Source: Streptococcus sp. 596553 (GTDB taxonomy: Bacteria > Bacillota > Bacilli > Lactobacillales > Streptococcaceae). Taken from it: a stretch of DNA of 64,000 nucleotides. This document shows, one piece after another, positions 59,341 through 64,000 of the stretch. A program made the translations under genes and the position numbers. The notes below the pieces were generated by a model. The model worked only from the letters and a program-made list of their open reading frames with translations, ran no database searches and was not told the origin of the DNA. The DNA lies in NCBI RefSeq assembly GCF_900411395.1, contig NZ_OXCQ01000002.1:1-64000 (forward strand), given 5' to 3'. Numbering within the stretch: the stretch's first letter is position 1; each line of letters starts with the position of its first letter.

Positions 59341-60660
59341 ATGGGAGATAAGAAATACACAGTAGAAAAAGCCAATCGTTTTATAGCAGAAAATAAACAT
59401 CTCGTAAATACTCAGTATAAGCCTAAAGAACATTTTTCAGCTGAGATTGGTTGGATCAATGATCCAAATGGATTTGTCTATTTTCGTGGAGAATACCATC
59501 TCTTTTATCAATTCTATCCATATGATAGTGTTTGGGGGCCTATGCACTGGGGACATGCTAAAAGTAAGGACTTGGTGACTTGGGAGCACTTGCCAGTGGC
59601 ACTTGCTCCTGACCAAGATTATGACCGCAATGGTTGTTTCTCAGGCTCTGCCATTGTCAAGGATGATCGCCTCTGGCTTATGTATACTGGTCATATCGAA
59701 GAAGAAACAGGTGTTCGTCAAGTGCAAAATATGGCATTTTCAGACGACGGGATTCACTTTGAAAAGATTGAACAAAATCCAGTCGCAACTGGAGCAGATT
59801 TGCCAGATGAGTTAATTGCAGCTGATTTCCGTGATCCAAAACTCTTTGAAAAAGATGGACGCTATTACTCCGTAGTAGCTGCCAAACACAAGGATAATGT
59901 GGGCTGTATCGTTCTACTAGGATCCGATAACCTAGTAGAATGGCGGTTCGAATCCATCTTTCTAAAAGGGATAGAACACCAAGGCTTTATGTGGGAATGC
60001 CCAGATTACTTTGAGTTAGATGGGAAGGATTGCCTTATTATGTCACCTATGCGTTATCAGCGTGAGGGAGACTCATATCATAACATCAACTCATCGGTTT
60101 TGTTTACGGGTAAGGTAGATTGGGGAGAAAAACGTTTTATCCCAGAATCAGTTCAAGAAATTGATCATGGGCAAGACTTCTATGCGCCTCAAACATTGTT
60201 GGACGATCAAAATCGTCGTATCCTGATTGCTTGGATGCAGACATGGGGGCGTACCCTTCCAACCCATGACCAAGAACACAAGTGGGCATGTGCCATGACT
60301 TTACCTAGAATTCTAAGGTTGGAAGATGGCAAACTAAGACAATTCCCTGTTAAAAAAGGCCAATATCAAATCCAAATAGATAAAGATTGTCATTACCACT
60401 TAGGAAATGATACAGATTATCTTGAATTTGGTTATGACAGTAATGCGCAGCAAGTTTACATTGATCGTAGCCATCTTGTTCAAAAAATTCTAGGTGAAGA
60501 AGAACAGGACACTAGTCGACGGTATGTAGATATTGAAGCTAAAGAATTGGAAGTTGTTCTAGATAAAAATTCCATCGAGATTTTTGTCAATCAAGGTGAA
60601 GCAAGCTTGACTGCAACTTATTACTTAACGGTGCCAGCTAAGCTATCACGAATCGATTAA
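59341..60660 (+). CDS. susH: GH32 sucrose hydrolase SusH
   Basis: A 439-residue GH32 beta-fructofuranosidase acting inside the cell (no signal). All three active-site motifs are seen: WINDPNGF (nucleophile Asp, near residue 40), FRDPK (transition-state stabiliser) and WECPD (acid/base Glu). The length is slightly short for the family because the C-terminal beta-sandwich is brief. The ATG at 59341 is chosen over an in-frame TTG at 59335. It follows susX by nine bases. Confidence 0.92.
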   Translation: MGDKKYTVEKANRFIAENKHLVNTQYKPKEHFSAEIGWINDPNGFVYFRGEYHLFYQFYPYDSVWGPMHWGHAKSKDLVTWEHLPVALAPDQDYDRNGCFSGSAIVKDDRLWLMYTGHIEEETGVRQVQNMAFSDDGIHFEKIEQNPVATGADLPDELIAADFRDPKLFEKDGRYYSVVAAKHKDNVGCIVLLGSDNLVEWRFESIFLKGIEHQGFMWECPDYFELDGKDCLIMSPMRYQREGDSYHNINSSVLFTGKVDWGEKRFIPESVQEIDHGQDFYAPQTLLDDQNRRILIAWMQTWGRTLPTHDQEHKWACAMTLPRILRLEDGKLRQFPVKKGQYQIQIDKDCHYHLGNDTDYLEFGYDSNAQQVYIDRSHLVQKILGEEEQDTSRRYVDIEAKELEVVLDKNSIEIFVNQGEASLTATYYLTVPAKLSRID

Positions 60661-60667
60661 AAATTAA

Positions 60668-60771
60668 TACTTTTCGAAAATCTCTTCAAACCACGTCAGC
60701 GTCGCCTTACCGTACTCAAGTACAGCTTGCGGCTAGCTTCCTAGTTTGCTCTTCGATTTTCATAGAGTATA
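60668..60771. repeat. BOX element (boxA-boxC)
   Basis: It starts TACTTTTCGAAAATCTCTTC, carries the boxA core CGTCAGCGTCGCCTTACCGT and boxC GCGGCTAGCTTCCTAG, and ends TTTTCATAGAGTATA. No boxB. It lies immediately after susH. Confidence 0.9.
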
Positions 60772-60787
60772 AGTTATTTCTCCTAAA

Positions 60788-60830
60788 GAAAAAGTTCTCT
60801 TTCTAGCAAAATGGAAAGAGAACTTTTTCT
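60788..60830. terminator. Bidirectional terminator between susH and the SDR gene
   Basis: AGAAAAAGTTCTCTTTC and GAAAGAGAACTTTTTCT form a perfect stem of 17 bp with A- and T-tracts. It serves susH and the minus-strand ADH operon. Confidence 0.9.
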
Positions 60831-61707
60831 AATTAAGCAGAGCAGATTTCTGTTTAAATAACTCAATTTTATCATTACAGTAAGTGATTAAATCTTGAGC
60901 TTTCTCAAAAGTATAGCCTTTTTCAGAAACAGATTTCACTTTCTTCTCATCAAAATAGTAGCCAGTCAAACCAGTGACTTCTTCTGATAATGTAAGATAG
61001 TAGCCTGTTTCAATTCCCTCGTCTAGATTTTTGGAAAATGACTTCATCAAGCGTCCGAAGAGAGACTTTTTAGTCTTTTCATCACTGGAATCACTCCCCA
61101 AGTTGGTTGAAATCAAACCTGGATGGTAGGCATTGATGGTGATGTTTGAACCTTTTAAAAAGAAGTCTCTTGCCAGATAACGTGTCATCCAAATGGTATA
61201 GAGTTTGGAATTATTATAGGCCAATCCGGGATTATAGTTGTTCTCAAATCCAAAGTCTAAATCCTTGACCTTGGCAAAATGATGCATATAGGAAGAAGTA
61301 TTAATGACACGGCCGTCAGACGCTTTTTCTAACAAGGAACTTAGCTCAGTTGTTAATATATAGGGAACTAGAACAGATAACATAAATGTCAACTCGACAT
61401 TTTCAGCACTCGCTTTTCGTTCTTTTCCAGCATACAGACCTGCGTTGTTAAACAAGACATCAATACTTTGAAAGTCTCGCTTGATTTCCTCTACAAATCG
61501 ATAAACGTCGTCTAATTTTGAAAAATCTGCAAGGTAGCTAGAAACTCTGCCTCTCAAGGAGACTGAACGAACCTCTTGAAGCGCTAGCTCAAGTTTTTGG
61601 GGATTTCGACCATGGAGGATGACATGATGGCCTTCACTGGCCAATTTCTTTGCCAAATGTTTACCAATACCGTCAGTAGCACCTGTAATCAGAATTGTTT
61701 TGACCAT
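60829..61707 (-). CDS. Short-chain dehydrogenase/reductase
   Basis: A 292-residue SDR with the cofactor motif TGATDGIGKHLA (residues 8-19), NNAG (about 90) and the catalytic YNNSK (Tyr-x-x-x-Lys). It resembles retinol-dehydrogenase-type SDRs in length. It lies last in a three-gene minus-strand operon, two bases after the hydrolase. Confidence 0.86.
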   Translation of the reverse strand: MVKTILITGATDGIGKHLAKKLASEGHHVILHGRNPQKLELALQEVRSVSLRGRVSSYLADFSKLDDVYRFVEEIKRDFQSIDVLFNNAGLYAGKERKASAENVELTFMLSVLVPYILTTELSSLLEKASDGRVINTSSYMHHFAKVKDLDFGFENNYNPGLAYNNSKLYTIWMTRYLARDFFLKGSNITINAYHPGLISTNLGSDSSDEKTKKSLFGRLMKSFSKNLDEGIETGYYLTLSEEVTGLTGYYFDEKKVKSVSEKGYTFEKAQDLITYCNDKIELFKQKSALLN

Positions 61708-61708
61708 A

Positions 61709-62545
61709 TTAGTTCTCCAAGAAAGCTTTTAATTCTTTTGAAAATTCGTTTGCATATTGGAAAATCGAACCGTGGCCAGCATTTGGATAGATGATCAGCT
61801 TACTATCTTTTATTTTCTCATGCATATCATAAGAATTTTCCGTTGGAACCTGCATATCCTTATCACCATTGACGATTAAGGTTGGTTGGGTGATAAATTT
61901 TAGGTCGTCTTGAGAATCTTTCCCCCAACGTTTAATCGCTTTGAGTTGAGTTAGGAATCCTGGTAGGTTCATATCTTTATCCGCAAATTCCTTTGTTCTC
62001 ATCCCCATTCGTCCTAGGACTTTCAAAGCTTCAATTTTCCCTTGTTCATCATGATTATAGAAGATATAGCGTTTAGGATCGATGCGTTCGAGTTCCGCTT
62101 TAAACATATAGTTAAAGGTTTTCCCTGTTACCTTATTGACCTCTTTTCCACCTCGAGGTCCTGTTCCAGCCAAGATTAAATGATTGACTAGAGTGGGATT
62201 TATTCTGATGATTTCTTGGGCAATCATACCTCCCATAGAAAGGCCAAGAAGATTGATTTTATCGTAATCAAGCGCTTTCACACAGTCAATTGTCTGCTCA
62301 GCCATTCCAGGAATCGTCGAAGCAACTTTGCCCTGACTAGCTCCAACACCAGGAAGATCGACTACAATGACATGGTGCTTTTCAGCGATTAAGTCTAATA
62401 GTTTTGGATCCCAGTTATCGAGAGTTGCTGCCAAATGGACCAGCATCAGAAGAGGTAGTTTTGATTTACCTTTCCCGAGTTCGCGATAGGCAATTTGGTT
62501 TCCTTGGACAGTGATGTATTGATTTTTTGTTGTAAGATATGACAT
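61709..62545 (-). CDS. Alpha/beta hydrolase
   Basis: A 278-residue alpha/beta hydrolase with nucleophile motif GLSMGGM, the acid in NGDKDMQVP and the His in NAGHGS. It is close to haloperoxidase/esterase-like members. Start at 62545 (MSYLTTKNQ) follows AAAGGAA; the frame continues upstream into the preceding gene without a site. It is the middle gene of the ADH-hydrolase-SDR unit. Confidence 0.87.
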   Translation of the reverse strand: MSYLTTKNQYITVQGNQIAYRELGKGKSKLPLLMLVHLAATLDNWDPKLLDLIAEKHHVIVVDLPGVGASQGKVASTIPGMAEQTIDCVKALDYDKINLLGLSMGGMIAQEIIRINPTLVNHLILAGTGPRGGKEVNKVTGKTFNYMFKAELERIDPKRYIFYNHDEQGKIEALKVLGRMGMRTKEFADKDMNLPGFLTQLKAIKRWGKDSQDDLKFITQPTLIVNGDKDMQVPTENSYDMHEKIKDSKLIIYPNAGHGSIFQYANEFSKELKAFLEN

Positions 62546-62558
62546 TGTGTTTTCCTTT

Positions 62559-63563
62559 TTATTTCTTAAAGCTGAGAACTGTTTTACCACGAGAGCGACC
62601 ATTAGCGACTTTGTCTAAGGCGCTATTTACCTCTTCAAATGGATAAACTATATCGATAGAGGGTTTGATTTCTAATTTGCTAAAGAGGTCAGCTACCTCT
62701 TGTAATTGAGCGCCATTGCTTTCTACAAAGATAAAATGGTAGTGGACACCATATTTTTCCGCCATTTTATCAAATTTGCGACCCGCTAGTCCAAGTAAGA
62801 TTTGTTTCCATTTTGGTAGATTCATGCGTTTGGCAAAGGCACCGTTTGGCATGGCACGAAGGGAAACAAGCTGTCCACCTTTTTTCATGATAGACATTTG
62901 TTTCTCAGTTTCAGCTCCACCGAGAGTATCGAGGACATAATCTACCTCACTAACAGTCTTTGTATAATCCTCTGTTTTGTAATCGATAAAGCGGTCTGCT
63001 CCTAGGTTCAATACACGCTCAGCGCTATCTCCAGAACCGTTGGTAATGACCTTCAAACCTTTCGCCTTGGCAATCGGAATGGCCATGCCACCGACACCTC
63101 CAGTACCACCAGAAATAAAGATCGTTTTCCCAGCTTGAGCGCCCATGAGGTCAAGAGCCTGCATAATGGTCAAGGCAGTAAGAGGAACAGCAGCAGCTTC
63201 CTCGTCTGATAGATAGTCTGGAACCTTGGCTAAGGCTTGGCTATCGACAGCTAGGTATTCTGCAAAGGCACCAATATGATCAAGTGGCAGACGGCCAAAA
63301 ACTCGGTCTCCTATCTGAAAGTTGTCAACTTGCTTGCCAATGCTTTCAACGATTCCAACGACCTCATTACCAGCAGTTTGAGGAAGTTTGTAAGGAACAA
63401 TCATCTTGACCTCACCACGAGAGATCATGTTATCGAGAGGATTAACCCCGGCTGCGGTGACTTTGATTAAAACTTCTGTGTCTGTAATACTTGGTTTAGC
63501 GACTTCTGTGATGTTCAGTGTGATATTGTTTTTGTTATAAGTAGTGTGTTGTGCGACTTTCAT
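62559..63563 (-). CDS. Zinc-less MDR-type alcohol dehydrogenase / quinone oxidoreductase
   Basis: A 334-residue medium-chain reductase. The NADPH site is FISGGTGGVGGMAIPIAKAKG (shown here as residues 148-168) and the N-terminal GVNPLDNMISRG is the QOR-type signature; no structural or catalytic zinc cysteines are seen. First gene of the three-gene unit, with a palindrome over its promoter. Confidence 0.88.
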   Translation of the reverse strand: MKVAQHTTYNKNNITLNITEVAKPSITDTEVLIKVTAAGVNPLDNMISRGEVKMIVPYKLPQTAGNEVVGIVESIGKQVDNFQIGDRVFGRLPLDHIGAFAEYLAVDSQALAKVPDYLSDEEAAAVPLTALTIMQALDLMGAQAGKTIFISGGTGGVGGMAIPIAKAKGLKVITNGSGDSAERVLNLGADRFIDYKTEDYTKTVSEVDYVLDTLGGAETEKQMSIMKKGGQLVSLRAMPNGAFAKRMNLPKWKQILLGLAGRKFDKMAEKYGVHYHFIFVESNGAQLQEVADLFSKLEIKPSIDIVYPFEEVNSALDKVANGRSRGKTVLSFKK

Positions 63564-63599
63564 GTGTTTTCTCTTTTCTTTTTTAATATAATTAAATGA

Positions 63600-63618
63600 A
63601 CTTGTATCTAATACAAGT
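63600..63618 (-). promoter_or_regulatory. Palindromic operator before the ADH operon
   Basis: ACTTGTAT (63600-63607) and ATACAAGT (63611-63618) make a perfect 8-bp inverted repeat with spacer CTA. On the minus strand it includes a TTGTAT that could be the -35 box of the ADH promoter. The neighbouring Rrf2-family gene is the obvious candidate regulator. Confidence 0.6.
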
Positions 63619-63655
63619 ACATATTGTTTTTAGTAAAAACTGACTTGCTATCAAA

Positions 63656-64000
63656 TCAGTTTCGGACTTGTTTGGCTTGTTTATATAGATTGTCAATGAC
63701 ATCTTCTAAAGTTTGATTAGCTAATTCCTTCTCTAATTGAGATTCGGCACTAGCGAAAAGCGGTGAAACTGCTCCTTGGATATGTTTTCCAACGGGACAA
63801 TCGGGATTACTATTTTGATGAACAGGGAATAAACTAATGTGATTGATTTCTTGAGTAGCATAGTAGATCTCTAGTAAAGTCATTTCCTTTGGAGACTTAT
63901 TGAGTTGATAGCCAGTTTTTCCTTGCTGGGAATGAATCAAATCTGCATTTTTCAATAAGGCAATCACTTTTCGAATGTAACTAGCATTGGTCCCGACACT
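63656..64000 (-). CDS. Rrf2-family transcriptional regulator (N-terminus outside window)
   Basis: The frame continues to the window edge. The visible part starts SVGTNASYIRKVIALLKNAD, the recognition-helix region of Rrf2 regulators, then GKTGYQLNKSPKEMTLLEIY and ends with NLYKQAKQVRN. The middle has a single Cys (NPDCPVGKHIQGAVSPLF), so it is of the YwnA type and not the Fe-S-binding IscR type. It precedes the ADH operon on the same strand and likely controls it. Confidence 0.85.
   Translation of the reverse strand, partial: SVGTNASYIRKVIALLKNADLIHSQQGKTGYQLNKSPKEMTLLEIYYATQEINHISLFPVHQNSNPDCPVGKHIQGAVSPLFASAESQLEKELANQTLEDVIDNLYKQAKQVRN

Overview
The window reads as a chromosome segment of a mitis-group Streptococcus (S. 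pneumoniae / S. mitis / S. oralis relatives). The evidence is low-GC coding sequence, AGGAG-type ribosome binding sites, extended -10 promoters, BOX intergenic repeats (the boxA core is visible several times), and a gene order close to the pneumococcal SP_1891 to SP_1795 stretch: ami, murI-rdgB-scpAB-rluB, piu, pepA, egtUV, sczA/czcD, gal, xpt-pbuX, exoA, trp, cclA, sus. Species assignment and locus equivalences come from memory of these families, not from a search.

Layout. 0.2-2 kb: a Wzy/O-antigen-ligase-like membrane protein, then a decayed non-coding stretch resembling a group II intron 5' part. 2-8.6 kb: the amiACDEF oligopeptide importer. 8.7-11.9 kb: a strong promoter, a 19-codon Phe/Tyr-rich leader peptide, alternative hairpins and two terminators, then a three-gene ABC importer of the TrpXYP type. 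12-18.3 kb: a housekeeping string of overlapping genes (yneF-like, murI, rdgB fusion, phosphodiesterase, CBS protein, XerD-like, scpA, scpB, rluB, yidD). 18.4-22.2 kb: piuBCDA iron uptake (minus). 22.3-30.1 kb: galE, pepA plus a small immunity-like gene, a MarR regulator, a gene remnant, the EgtV/EgtU ergothioneine importer, and divergent sczA/czcD zinc resistance. 30.2-36.9 kb: galR divergent from galKT, a thioesterase, and pbuX-xpt under a guanine-type riboswitch. 37-45.3 kb: VOC protein, exoA, DUF3290/DUF421 pair, a heterodimeric ABC exporter, and a sugar phosphotransferase with a DegT aminotransferase. 45.3-53.4 kb: tryptophan biosynthesis, with two T-box leaders in series, the first in front of an extra trpB and the second in front of trpEGDCFBA. 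53.3-60.7 kb: cclA prepilin peptidase, a GNAT protein and the susR-T1-T2-X-H sucrose system. 60.8-64 kb: ADH/hydrolase/SDR operon and the edge of an Rrf2 regulator.

How it fits together. Much of the window is nutrient uptake under visible cis control: amino-acid-sensing leaders (one peptide leader, two T-boxes), a purine riboswitch, LacI-family operators with cre-like sites (gal, sus), zinc (sczA) and MarR/Rrf2 palindromes. The most unusual items are the Phe/Tyr leader-peptide attenuator at about 8.74-9.03 kb and the second TrpB with its own T-box at 45.3-46.8 kb.
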